Positions 35,408 to 43,959 of a stretch of DNA of 62,426 bases are shown here, piece after piece. Position numbers and translations under genes: made by a program. The stretch's first letter is position 1. Each line of letters begins with the position of its first letter. The notes under the pieces were generated by a model. That model saw only the letters and a program-made list of their open reading frames with translations, did not search any database and was not told the DNA's origin. The stretch comes from Clostridia bacterium (GTDB lineage Bacteria > Bacillota > Clostridia > Oscillospirales > UBA644), in assembly GCA_017623475.1 (NCBI GenBank), contig JAGAPC010000039.1:1-62426 (forward strand), given 5' to 3'.

Positions 35408-35431
35408 AGGCACGCTCGAAAGAGCGTGCCT
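35408..35431. terminator. Bidirectional terminator
   Basis: GGCACGCTC-GAAA-GAGCGTGCC, with A tract before and T-rich sequence after. It separates convergent LURP and HD genes. Confidence 0.88.
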
Positions 35432-35437
35432 CGAATT

Positions 35438-37090
35438 TTACTTCTTTCCCCATTCGTTGAGGTATTTTTGGAACGCCGTGCCTGCCAGCGTCCGATCCAC
35501 GTGGGGGGCGACGAAGAGGTATCCCCGCCATTTCCCCCGATTGAAGGTCTGCGTCCAATCCTCGATCCGCTGAATTGCCTTGTCTCCCGGCAGGGGGCGG
35601 TGTTGCTTATCCACCACCGTCAGAGAAAGATCGGTCTCAAGGGGAGGCTGGAAGGACAGCACCAGGTCGAAGGCGTCGAAATCCACCGGCTTCCCGACCG
35701 TTTCGTATGCTTCTGCGATTTTTTCGGCGATGATCTTCCGTTCCGCAATATTCTGTTCCACGGAGCAGTTTTTCAAAAATTGAATGTACGACGCCACGGT
35801 TTCGGGGAAGAGGGTGTTTTGTTGCCATTGATCCAAAAGGTCTTGAAGGATCTGCTTTTTTTCGACGTCGCTTTTGGCAGATTCCAGATTTTTCAACGTC
35901 CGGGACAGTATTTGGTCGGGCAAGTTCTGCTCGGAAAAGCTGTCGGGGGAAAGCTCCAGCGCCCGCTTTGGCAGGGTTCTGCGGGAAAACGCCTGCATGA
36001 GCGATTCCAGGGTTTTCGTCTCCGCGCCGTCGGTGGCAAAGGGGCGTTTTTTGGAATGATACAAGGCGCTTAATTCCTGGTTGTTCAGGAACAGAAAATC
36101 GCAGGGGTGCTTGATTTTCCCCACCCGAACCAAGGCGTAAATGGCGTCTCTCATCTGGGCTTCGGCTGCCAAAACCTTTTGATGGCGGTACATATAATGA
36201 TACAGCATGGAACGGTTAAAGAGCAATTCTTCTACGGTGGATAAGGCGTCGGCGGTGATGCCCAATCGGTAGTCGATCACGCCTTGTTCTTCGGTTTTAC
36301 AAAGCACCAGCTTCAGCAAAAACCGTTCCACTCCGTAGGTCAGGGCGATGCCTGCGGTATAACTGTCCCGTTGGGTATAATCTAATTTGTCCGCGTCGAA
36401 ATTCCCGTTCAAAACCGTCGTTAAATAGGAATATTTCGTGCCGTCCTTTCCGCAATTTACCGCCCCTACCACCATATTTGCCGCCCGTTGCAGTAACTCC
36501 TTCGCCTGCGCTCTGGTGCGGACGCCGGGGTAGTGGATATTTCGGAAAAAGAAATTGATAAAAGCGTCGGAAACGATAATCAGATAGGAAAACACCTCGT
36601 GGGGAGAGGGGGAGATCTCCTGTCCCGTTGCGGCGATCACGTACTCCCGCATGGGGGCAAATTCGGGCATCGTTCCATAGACCGCCTCCGACAGGTGGGA
36701 GTAGGGACAATGCCCCACGTCGTGGAGCAACGCCGCAAGGCGCACCAGACGGATCTCGTCCTCGCCGATGACCGACGCCACGTCGGGACGCTGCCGTGCC
36801 TCGGAGGAAAGCTGCTCCATCATCCGCGACGCGATGGCGGCAGTGCCCAGGGAATGTTCAAAGCGGGTATGTCGGGCGGCAGGGTAGGTGGAATCCGCCA
36901 ACCCTACCTGGTTGACGTTGCGAAGCCGCTGAAACAACGGGGAGTCGATAAGACGAACCTCCCACGGATGAAAGACCACCGATCCCCAGATGGGATCGTG
37001 GATGATTTTCGTGCCCGTGGCGGTGGGAAGATATCCCTTTACCATGGCTTTGACGTACCGATCAATGTACGGGCGGAAACTTTCGTTCAT
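35438..37090 (-). CDS. HD-superfamily phosphohydrolase
   Basis: The 550-residue HD-domain protein has TRFEHSLG (metal His, about 74-81), LLHDVGHCPYSH (HD, about 122-133) and DADKLDYTQRDSY (distal Asp, about 232-244). This is the dNTP-triphosphohydrolase/SAMHD1-like arrangement. The C-terminal third (about 370-550) has no motif I recognise. The substrate may be a dNTP or another phosphorylated nucleotide; an adjacent dCMP deaminase gene is suggestive but divergent. AAAAGGGGG precedes the ATG. Confidence 0.9.
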   Translation of the reverse strand: MNESFRPYIDRYVKAMVKGYLPTATGTKIIHDPIWGSVVFHPWEVRLIDSPLFQRLRNVNQVGLADSTYPAARHTRFEHSLGTAAIASRMMEQLSSEARQRPDVASVIGEDEIRLVRLAALLHDVGHCPYSHLSEAVYGTMPEFAPMREYVIAATGQEISPSPHEVFSYLIIVSDAFINFFFRNIHYPGVRTRAQAKELLQRAANMVVGAVNCGKDGTKYSYLTTVLNGNFDADKLDYTQRDSYTAGIALTYGVERFLLKLVLCKTEEQGVIDYRLGITADALSTVEELLFNRSMLYHYMYRHQKVLAAEAQMRDAIYALVRVGKIKHPCDFLFLNNQELSALYHSKKRPFATDGAETKTLESLMQAFSRRTLPKRALELSPDSFSEQNLPDQILSRTLKNLESAKSDVEKKQILQDLLDQWQQNTLFPETVASYIQFLKNCSVEQNIAERKIIAEKIAEAYETVGKPVDFDAFDLVLSFQPPLETDLSLTVVDKQHRPLPGDKAIQRIEDWTQTFNRGKWRGYLFVAPHVDRTLAGTAFQKYLNEWGKK

Positions 37091-37107
37091 AAAAACCCCC
37101 TTTTATA

Positions 37108-37157
37108 GAAAATGCAAAATATCTTCACTCTTAACTCTTCACTCTTAACTCTCTCCT
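37108..37157. repeat. Heptad-repeat element E
   Basis: A short TGCAAAA unit is followed by CTCTTAA/CTCTTCA heptads (about 37125-37157). It sits upstream of the HD gene. Confidence 0.7.
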
Positions 37158-37226
37158 ATTATCTCATGAAATTCGTTCTCCGTCAAGGGGTTTTTGTAAC
37201 TTTTTTGCAACGATTCGCCGCTTTCC

Positions 37227-37256
37227 TTGATTTCTGCCCCACGGCTATGTTATAAT
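37227..37256 (+). promoter_or_regulatory. Promoter of the dCMP deaminase gene
   Basis: TTGATT, 18 bases, TATAAT, 26 bases before the start codon. Confidence 0.75.
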
Positions 37257-37282
37257 AAAGAAAACAAAGGAGGGGATTTTCC

Positions 37283-37774
37283 ATGATTCGCAGAGATAAA
37301 GAAAATTACTATCTTGATATTGCCGGCACGGTCTGTGAGCGCAGTACCTGTCTGCGCAAGACCTACGGGGCGGTGATCGTGAAAAACGATACCATCATTT
37401 CCACCGGCTACAACGGAGCGCCCCGCGGACGGCAGAATTGCAGTGATCTGGGCTGGTGTCTTCGGGAAAAGCACCACATCCCCAGCGGCGAACGGTATGA
37501 GCTGTGCCGGTCGGTGCACGCGGAGGCAAACGCCATCATCGTCGCCCCCCGGGAGGAGATGATCGGCGCCACCCTGTATATGGTCTGCCGGGATCCCAAG
37601 GACGGCTCGTTGGTGTCGGGAACCAATTCCTGCTCCATGTGTAAGCGGTTGATTATCAACGCGGGGATCTCCACCGTGGTCATTCGGGATACCCAGACGG
37701 AATACCGGGTCATCGACGTGTACAAGGAATGGGTAGAAAACGACTCCTCGCTGGAATTACATTCCGGGTATTGA
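37283..37774 (+). CDS. dCMP deaminase / ComEB-type deaminase
   Basis: The 163-residue cytidine-deaminase-fold protein has HAE (79-81), with the catalytic Glu81, and SCSMC, with Cys117 and Cys120 as zinc ligands; NGAPRG is the substrate loop. It deaminates dCMP to dUMP for dTMP supply. AAAGGAGGGG sits upstream of the ATG. It stands alone between a promoter and an A/T-rich gap. Confidence 0.95.
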   Translation: MIRRDKENYYLDIAGTVCERSTCLRKTYGAVIVKNDTIISTGYNGAPRGRQNCSDLGWCLREKHHIPSGERYELCRSVHAEANAIIVAPREEMIGATLYMVCRDPKDGSLVSGTNSCSMCKRLIINAGISTVVIRDTQTEYRVIDVYKEWVENDSSLELHSGY

Positions 37775-37884
37775 TTTTTTAAAAAAAGTTCAAAAATCAT
37801 TCGTCAAAATACACAGAAACCAACGGCTGATTTTGGGCATTATGCCGATAATTGTGTTAGTTTTTTGAGACTTTAAAAAAAGCC

Positions 37885-37914
37885 TTGACAAGCGTATTAT
37901 AAAATTGTTATAAT
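37885..37914 (+). promoter_or_regulatory. Promoter of the first solute-binding lipoprotein
   Basis: TTGACA, 18 bases, TATAAT. The leader contains a small GCCCC/GGGGC hairpin at 37928-37939. Confidence 0.8.
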
Positions 37915-37968
37915 ATAAGGCACGAAAGCCCCTCGGGGCAAAACCATTTTCGAAAGAGGTATTCTATC

Positions 37969-39489
37969 ATGAAAATCGCAAGAAGATTGTTGTCTCTGCT
38001 CCTTGCCCTTCTGATGGTCTTCGCTCTGGCTGCCTGCGGCGGCGACGGAGAACCCACGGATAGCGGAGTTCAGAACAATCCCAATCCCGACAACCCCCAG
38101 GGCGGCAACACCCAGGGAGGTAACGATGACGTTGATGATTTCGTTATGCCCGACCGTCCCACCTCGGAAACGGAAGGCAAAACCTACATCATCATCCAAC
38201 ACGAAGATACGGTGGATCGCTTCGGCTATTCCCAGGACTCCAAGATGGGTCTTCAGATTGGCGACCGTATTGAGGAGGTTCAGAATCTTTACGGCTGTAC
38301 CATTGACTTCTCTCAGATCGCTTACGGCAGCGGCTTCGTTACCCAGATGCAGGCGCTTCAGTTTGCTGAAAACGGCGGGGACCTGGTCTTCGCGTACAAG
38401 AACGCTTACCTGCGTCAGTGCCTCGGTACCGGCGGGGACGAATCCTTGATGCAGGATCTTTTGGCGGTTGACAATATCATCAATTTCTGGAATTCTGAAA
38501 AATGGGGCACCATCACTGCCCGTGAATCCATGATGGCAGGCGGTACCTTCTACGGTGTTTCCCCCGCGTTGTGGGTTGACTGCACTCCCTTGCCCTATTA
38601 TCAAATCGTTTATAACAAGAGCCTGGTGGAATCCGCAGGGGCTACCGATCCTCAGGAATATTGGGAAAATGAGGAATGGGATCGCTACGCGATGCTCGAC
38701 GTAATCAAGGCTACCACCGACGAAGCCAACGGTGTTTGGGGCATGAACGGTAACGTAGAGCATATGATCCGCGCCACCTTCCTCTCCACCGGCGTTCAGC
38801 TGGCGCAGATCGACAAGATCAACGCCGACGGTACGGTGGAATGGACCAACGGTCTGAAGACCGCAGAAGCGGCAGAAGCCATCGGCTGGCTGCAGCAAAC
38901 TCTGAAGTCCAATGCAAAATGCTTTAACAACGGAGGCACTTCTCCGGTTGGCGAAGGCTGGGGTGGATACTCTTCCTTCACCGAAGGTCTCTGCGCTATG
39001 CAGATTACCCGTCCCATCGACCTGTTCGACTACATTGTCGTCGATAGCCAGGATCCCTTCGGTCTGATCTGCTGGGCCGGGGTTGACGCCAATACGTTGT
39101 CCGGTTACTACGAACAGGTTTATTCCGTTGCAATCCCCGTGTTTGCTCAAGACGTTAAGCATTCCGCGTTCCTGATGGCAGATCTGTTCGAAGGTCTGGA
39201 AGACGTTGAATCTTACCAGGACGTTATCGATTACTACGGCGATACCTATTTCGATTCCGAAATGGATCTGGAAATGCTGATCCGTCCCGACGCTACCCTT
39301 CAGTATTCTTATTGGCCCAACGACGGCATTGACACCGTTTGGACCAATATGAGAGATCAGTTCCTGACCCTGTCCGTTTCTTCTCTGATCGACCGCTACG
39401 CCGGTATCATCGACACCGCCGTGGAAACCCACATCGTTCCCAACAAGGTCGCACTTCAGGCTTGGGCAAGCGAAAAGAATTTTGACTGA
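37969..39489 (+). CDS. Sugar-type ABC solute-binding lipoprotein
   Basis: The 506-residue exported lipoprotein has a basic n-region, a hydrophobic core and lipobox ALAAC (Cys23), then a disordered linker rich in Asn, Gly, Pro and Asp (about 25-60). The mature domain resembles family 1 extracellular sugar-binding proteins, with a Trp/Tyr-rich ligand region. No permease or ATPase gene is adjacent, so it is an orphan binding protein that may feed a transporter encoded elsewhere. It has its own promoter and terminator. The ligand is unknown. Confidence 0.85.
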   Translation: MKIARRLLSLLLALLMVFALAACGGDGEPTDSGVQNNPNPDNPQGGNTQGGNDDVDDFVMPDRPTSETEGKTYIIIQHEDTVDRFGYSQDSKMGLQIGDRIEEVQNLYGCTIDFSQIAYGSGFVTQMQALQFAENGGDLVFAYKNAYLRQCLGTGGDESLMQDLLAVDNIINFWNSEKWGTITARESMMAGGTFYGVSPALWVDCTPLPYYQIVYNKSLVESAGATDPQEYWENEEWDRYAMLDVIKATTDEANGVWGMNGNVEHMIRATFLSTGVQLAQIDKINADGTVEWTNGLKTAEAAEAIGWLQQTLKSNAKCFNNGGTSPVGEGWGGYSSFTEGLCAMQITRPIDLFDYIVVDSQDPFGLICWAGVDANTLSGYYEQVYSVAIPVFAQDVKHSAFLMADLFEGLEDVESYQDVIDYYGDTYFDSEMDLEMLIRPDATLQYSYWPNDGIDTVWTNMRDQFLTLSVSSLIDRYAGIIDTAVETHIVPNKVALQAWASEKNFD

Positions 39490-39510
39490 TTCTGTCGAAT
39501 AGAATATCAT

Positions 39511-39540
39511 TCAGCGGTATGTCATTGACATGCCGCTGAT
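39511..39540 (+). terminator. Hairpin after the first lipoprotein
   Basis: CAGCGGTATGTCA pairs with TGACATGCCGCTG (one wobble), followed by a short T-rich tail. Confidence 0.75.
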
Positions 39541-39586
39541 TTTATGGTAAAATAGAAATATCGAAAAAGGAAAGGGGCGGATTGCC

Positions 39587-40369
39587 GTGAAGGATCGATT
39601 GTCTGCCGAGGGCGTCCGGCGATTGCTGACCGCGCCCTATCGGGTGTTTGCGGTGGACGAAACCGGCTCCACCAACGCCGACGTAAAACGCTTGGCGGAG
39701 CAGGGCGAGGCGGAGGGCTACGTGCTGATCGCCGATCGGCAAAGCCAAGGCAGAGGACGGTTGAACCGATCCTTTCATTCCCCCCGGGGAACGGGCTTGT
39801 ATCTTTCGGTACTGCTGCGCCCTGTCGGATCTGCCGCCGACGCCGTCTTTCTGACCGTTGCCGCCGCCGTCGCCGCCGCCCGGGGGATTCAATCCGCCTT
39901 CGGCATCGACGTTGGGATCAAATGGGTCAACGACCTTTATTATAAGGAACGGAAGGTGTGCGGAATTTTGACCGAGGCATCGGTAAATTTTGATTCCGAT
40001 ACCTTGGATTACGCGGTCTGCGGCATTGGGTTTAACGTCTTTTCTCCCCCCGAAGGATTTCCGACGGAGCTGACGGGGATTGCCGGTTCTCTTTTGGACT
40101 CTTACGACGACGAAGCCCGTCTCCGTCTTGCCGCCGCCTTTCTCAACGAATTTTATCGGATTCAGACCGAAGATCGTGCCGCGGTGTTGGACGAATACCG
40201 CCGCCGTTCGGTTCTGATCGGAAAAACCGTGACCTCTCCCACCGGAGCCTTTGAGGGGACTGCCGAGGTGTTGGGAATCGACGATTCCGCCGGGTTGGTC
40301 GTCCGTCTGTCCGACGGCACGCAGCGGGTTCTGTCCTGCGGGGAAGTGAGCGTGCGGATCTACGGATAA
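39587..40369 (+). CDS. birA: Biotin-[acetyl-CoA-carboxylase] ligase, catalytic type
   Basis: The 260 residues contain the biotinoyl-AMP motif QGRGRLNRSF (about 54-63), KWVNDLYY (about 112) and the C-terminal SH3-like domain. The N-terminal HTH of bifunctional BirA is missing, so this enzyme should biotinylate carrier proteins without repressing transcription. The start is GTG 39587 behind GGAAAGGGG. The next gene, an amino-acid-type binding lipoprotein, is 48 bases downstream. Confidence 0.95.
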   Translation: MKDRLSAEGVRRLLTAPYRVFAVDETGSTNADVKRLAEQGEAEGYVLIADRQSQGRGRLNRSFHSPRGTGLYLSVLLRPVGSAADAVFLTVAAAVAAARGIQSAFGIDVGIKWVNDLYYKERKVCGILTEASVNFDSDTLDYAVCGIGFNVFSPPEGFPTELTGIAGSLLDSYDDEARLRLAAAFLNEFYRIQTEDRAAVLDEYRRRSVLIGKTVTSPTGAFEGTAEVLGIDDSAGLVVRLSDGTQRVLSCGEVSVRIYG

Positions 40370-40417
40370 CGTCGGGCGTGCCTGTATTTTGCAAATTCTT
40401 CTCTTTTGAGGTGTCGT

Positions 40418-41605
40418 ATGAAAAAAATTCTTTCTCTTTGCCTGGTTCTTCTGCTGGCCTGCTCCTTCGCCGCGTGCAGCAGTACCCCTCACGTGGGGAT
40501 TGACAGTTCGGCGTTGGATCCCTTCGTCATCGGGGGGATCGGACCGCTGACCGAGGATCGGGGCGATTACGGACGCTCGGTTTATCAGGGGGCTCAGATC
40601 GCGGTGGAGGAGATCAATGCCACCGGGGGTGTCAACGGCTTTCGGCTGGTGCTGAATTTCCAGGATTCCAAGGGAGATCCCCAAACCGCCGTCACCCTGT
40701 ACGAAAAATTGCTGGATAACGATATGAAGGTTTTGTTGGGGGGCGTTTTTTCCGATGAAACCGATGCGTTAATTCCCATTGCCGCCCAAGACGGACTGTT
40801 GATGGTCTCTCCCACCTCTTCCCGAAGCGATGCCTTGGGAACGACCGGAAACGGCTTCCGCATTTGCTTTTCCGACGTCCGATTGGGCACGATTGCCGCC
40901 AACTTTATCGCGGATAACCGCCTTACCACCAACGTCTCCGTGATCTGGTCGGACGACGTGTTCGGTGGGAAGGAGCAGGCAGAAGCCTTCCAATCTGCCT
41001 TTGAATCCCGAGGCGGCACGGTGGAATCCTACGAGATTCCCAAAGAAGAGCCGGTGAACGCCGCTACCGATTATTCGTCGGTGATCGACCGCTTGCAGAA
41101 CGATCCCCCGGAGATGATCTACCTCGCCCTTTCCCCCGCCGAAAGCAAGGCGTTTTTGAAGGCGTATGAATGGGACGGCGCCCTGTCCCCCGTAAAAATC
41201 ATCGGAAGCAGCGGGCTGGAGGGAATGTTGGAGTCGGCGGAAGCCCCCACCATGCTGGAGGGCACGTTCGTCGTTACGTCCTTTGCTTCGGATGAGGATT
41301 CCACGCTGGTGCAGAGCTTTGTCTCCGCCTATCGGGAGGCCTACGGCACGACCCCCGACCGCTACGCCGCCGACGGATACGATGCGGTTTACGCTATCGC
41401 CGAGGGGTTGCGGAAGGCGGGAATTACGCCGGAAAACGTGGACAACGACGATTTTAACCGAAAGATGGTGTCTGCCATGACCAAAATCACCGTCAACGGC
41501 ATCACCGGAACCATGTCCTGGACCACCGACGGCGAAACCACCCGCCCCGCTTCGGTTAAAGTCATTCAAAGCGGAAGATACACGACCTTTGTGAAAGCTC
41601 AATAA
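40418..41605 (+). CDS. Branched-chain-amino-acid-type ABC binding lipoprotein
   Basis: The 395-residue lipoprotein (lipobox SFAAC, Cys20) has the LivJ-type periplasmic fold: GGIGPLTEDRGDYGRSVYQG, EINATGGVNG, VSPTSSRSDALG, and DGYDAVYAIAEGL. It would bind an amino acid, amide or other small ligand outside the cell. LivHMGF-type partners are not nearby. ATG 40418 is used since GAGGTG and the signal peptide both fit. A strong terminator follows. Confidence 0.9.
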   Translation: MKKILSLCLVLLLACSFAACSSTPHVGIDSSALDPFVIGGIGPLTEDRGDYGRSVYQGAQIAVEEINATGGVNGFRLVLNFQDSKGDPQTAVTLYEKLLDNDMKVLLGGVFSDETDALIPIAAQDGLLMVSPTSSRSDALGTTGNGFRICFSDVRLGTIAANFIADNRLTTNVSVIWSDDVFGGKEQAEAFQSAFESRGGTVESYEIPKEEPVNAATDYSSVIDRLQNDPPEMIYLALSPAESKAFLKAYEWDGALSPVKIIGSSGLEGMLESAEAPTMLEGTFVVTSFASDEDSTLVQSFVSAYREAYGTTPDRYAADGYDAVYAIAEGLRKAGITPENVDNDDFNRKMVSAMTKITVNGITGTMSWTTDGETTRPASVKVIQSGRYTTFVKAQ

Positions 41606-41611
41606 AATCAA

Positions 41612-41642
41612 CCCCCGATGATATTGGATCCATCATCGGGGG
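41612..41642. terminator. Terminator of the second lipoprotein
   Basis: CCCCCGATGAT and ATCATCGGGGG pair perfectly over 11 bp; CGTTTTG follows. It lies between convergent genes. Confidence 0.88.
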
Positions 41643-41650
41643 CGTTTTGT

Positions 41651-42481
41651 TTAGAAATTCAATTTTCGGAATTTTAAGGGGGTCAGTCCTGTCGCCTGTT
41701 TGAAGGCGCAAATGAAATGGGGGGTACTGTGAAATCCCGATCGTTCGGCGATGACATCCATTGAAAATCGGGTTTGCAGTAACAATTTTTTTGCTCGCTC
41801 GATCCGCCGGGAAAGAAGGTATTCGTAAGGGGACATCTTGGTGGAATCTTTGAAAATTTTGGAAAAATACGATGGGCTGAAATGCACCGCCGTGGCGATT
41901 TGTTCCACCGACAGATCTTGCTCCAAATGTTCTTCCATAAAGGTTTTCGCTTCGCTGATCGCCGGAGAATAGTTTTCCGTTGCCTGGGATTCGGAAAAGG
42001 CGGAGATGTCACAGAGAAGAGTATAGATTTTTGCGGAAAGAAGATATTCGTTTTCCCCGGTCTTGATTCCGTCCATGATGCTCCGGATCATGTGTGGGCA
42101 ACGGGGGCTTCCCCGGAGTGCTTGCCCGTGGGCTTCGGTGAGATTTTTGAACCAGGAAACGCTGGAATTTCCGTCAAAATGAAGCCAGAGCAATTTTGCG
42201 TAGGAATCCGTAAAATATTCATGTTCCCCATAGCAGTTCACCAAAAGCATATCCCCGGATTCCCCTTTGTAGAGGGTTCCGTTTTGTTTTAAGTACAAAC
42301 TTCCATCTGCAACGTACAAAATTAAAATACTGTCGTAGTGTTTCCGATGGATTCGATAATCCCGGACTTTTTCATAACTTCCCACTGCCACAGGGTAAAA
42401 GAGTTCCCGCCGGGCGAATTCGGAAGGCGTATGGAAATAGTAGATGCTTTCCCCAAGAAATTGAATTTGTTTCGGATTCAT
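41651..42481 (-). CDS. AraC-family transcriptional regulator
   Basis: The 276-residue protein has an N-terminal cupin ligand domain (about 20-145) and two C-terminal HTHs (about 180-275): DLSVEQIATAVHFSPSYF and the second with ERSGFHSTPHF and FKQATGLTPLKFR. Such regulators usually activate sugar genes. It diverges from the URO-D-like gene and probably controls it. ATG 42481 is taken as the start. A GTG nine bases upstream is equally possible because no clear ribosome site distinguishes them. Confidence 0.9.
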   Translation of the reverse strand: MNPKQIQFLGESIYYFHTPSEFARRELFYPVAVGSYEKVRDYRIHRKHYDSILILYVADGSLYLKQNGTLYKGESGDMLLVNCYGEHEYFTDSYAKLLWLHFDGNSSVSWFKNLTEAHGQALRGSPRCPHMIRSIMDGIKTGENEYLLSAKIYTLLCDISAFSESQATENYSPAISEAKTFMEEHLEQDLSVEQIATAVHFSPSYFSKIFKDSTKMSPYEYLLSRRIERAKKLLLQTRFSMDVIAERSGFHSTPHFICAFKQATGLTPLKFRKLNF

Positions 42482-42606
42482 AGCAAACACCGTAGGATTT
42501 CTAAATTTTTTAGTTTTATTTCAAAACAAATTGGTTCGCTTATATGATACAATAAAATCAGAAAAATGTCAAGTGCTTTTGCTTATTGCAGAAAGGAATC
42601 TTTGAT

Positions 42607-43842
42607 ATGGAACAAATTTCGTTACAAGATCGGGAAATTTTGCGGGAATTGGCAGAGAAAAAACTCGCTTATGCCAACAGTCCGAGAAACGAAGAAATTT
42701 TAAAACAATGGAACGCTTTGGGGAATGGAAAAAGAGAAGCCCCCACCGTTCGCCTTTTGTACAGCAATTTCGTAGCGGAAGCGGTTGTGCCCCGGATGCG
42801 TTGTACCGGAGAGGCGGCTCGTCGGTTGGAAGATGCCTTATTGCGCAGTATGACCGGACGGGAACTGTTTGACGATGACACCCCCATTTCTCCTACCTTC
42901 GATATCCGTATCGGACCACGGGTGAATCCCTTTGGAATCGAGCCGCAACGGGTTCGGGATCTGAAAACCGGCGGTTATCACATCGAGCCGGTCATTGAAG
43001 ATCTGGAAGAGGAAATTGAAAAATTAGAAGGTGGGTCCTTCCACTTTAACCGTCAGGCATTTTTGGATCAGAAAGCCCAAGCGGAAGAAGTGTTCGGGGA
43101 TATTTTGCCTGCCCGTTTCCTTATGAATCCTTTAAGCGGTTCGATGACCAACCCCTTGGTGCATCTGATGGGGATGGAAAATTACTATATGGCGATGTAC
43201 GATTGCCCCGAAACGTTGCACAAAGTCATGGATATGGCAACGACGATTTTCGAGCGCTGTTACGATTATCTGGAGCAAGAAGGGCTTTTGCTTCCCACTT
43301 GCGGAATCAGCCCGTTGCATCAGGAATCCTTTGCCTTCAATCATGAATTGCCCACCGACAAAGCAACCAAAACCACCGATTGTTGGGGCTTTTTGGAATC
43401 TCAGGAAACTACCGCCGTTTCTCCCGAAACCTTTGGGGAATTTGTTTTCCCCTATCAGGATCGCCTTGTTAAGCGGTTCGGACTTTTGTCTTACGGTTGT
43501 TGTGAGCGTGTGGATGCCATCTGGCCCGATTACCTTTCCAAGTGGGAAAATCTTCGGAAACTTTCCGTTTCCCCCTTCAATAACGAAGATCAGGTTGGGG
43601 AATATCTCCGGGGCAGTAACGTAATTTATTACAGCAAACCTCGGGCGGATCTGGTGACCCATCCCGGACCTTTGGATGAAGATGCGTTGCGTCGTGATTT
43701 CAAACGGGTCTGCACCGCCGCTTCCGGCTGTCTGTTTGAAATTGCCCAACGGGAAGTTATGACCTTGCGGGGCGATATGGAACGGGGGCGTCGCTACGTT
43801 CAGATCGCCAAAGAATGTGTTCAGGAATATTGGAAACCGTAA
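42607..43842 (+). CDS. Uroporphyrinogen decarboxylase-like (URO-D fold) protein
   Basis: The 411 residues have a URO-D/methyltransferase-like barrel in the C-terminal two thirds (about 135-405): MENYYMAMYDCPETLHKV, LPTCGISPLH, SLG-like SYGCCERVD, and NNEDQVGEYL. The N-terminal region to about 110 is unlike HemE. No heme genes are nearby. Proteins of this group act as cobalamin-dependent methyltransferases or have unknown roles in glycan loci, and pairing with an AraC regulator supports the latter. AAAGGA precedes ATG 42607. Confidence 0.75.
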   Translation: MEQISLQDREILRELAEKKLAYANSPRNEEILKQWNALGNGKREAPTVRLLYSNFVAEAVVPRMRCTGEAARRLEDALLRSMTGRELFDDDTPISPTFDIRIGPRVNPFGIEPQRVRDLKTGGYHIEPVIEDLEEEIEKLEGGSFHFNRQAFLDQKAQAEEVFGDILPARFLMNPLSGSMTNPLVHLMGMENYYMAMYDCPETLHKVMDMATTIFERCYDYLEQEGLLLPTCGISPLHQESFAFNHELPTDKATKTTDCWGFLESQETTAVSPETFGEFVFPYQDRLVKRFGLLSYGCCERVDAIWPDYLSKWENLRKLSVSPFNNEDQVGEYLRGSNVIYYSKPRADLVTHPGPLDEDALRRDFKRVCTAASGCLFEIAQREVMTLRGDMERGRRYVQIAKECVQEYWKP

Positions 43843-43850
43843 AAAATTTA

Positions 43851-43888
43851 TCTCGTGGGATTCTTTTGGGATTCCACGGGATTTTTTT
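43851..43888 (+). terminator. Terminator of the URO-D-like gene
   Basis: Stem around CTCGTGGGAT and ATTCCACGGG with a TTTTTTT tail. Confidence 0.75.
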
Positions 43889-43897
43889 GGATAGGGC

Positions 43898-43926
43898 TTG
43901 ATTTTTCTGTAATAATGTGATATAAT
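43898..43926 (+). promoter_or_regulatory. Promoter of tyrS
   Basis: TTGATT, 17 bases, TATAAT. Only 33 bases separate it from the start codon, so no T-box leader fits. Confidence 0.8.
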
Positions 43927-43959
43927 GGTAGAAATTGAATGTATTATAGGAGTAATATC

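Noticed and set aside
43843-43959. T-box leader before tyrS
   Set aside because: The promoter is only 33 bases from the ATG, so no leader of T-box length fits.
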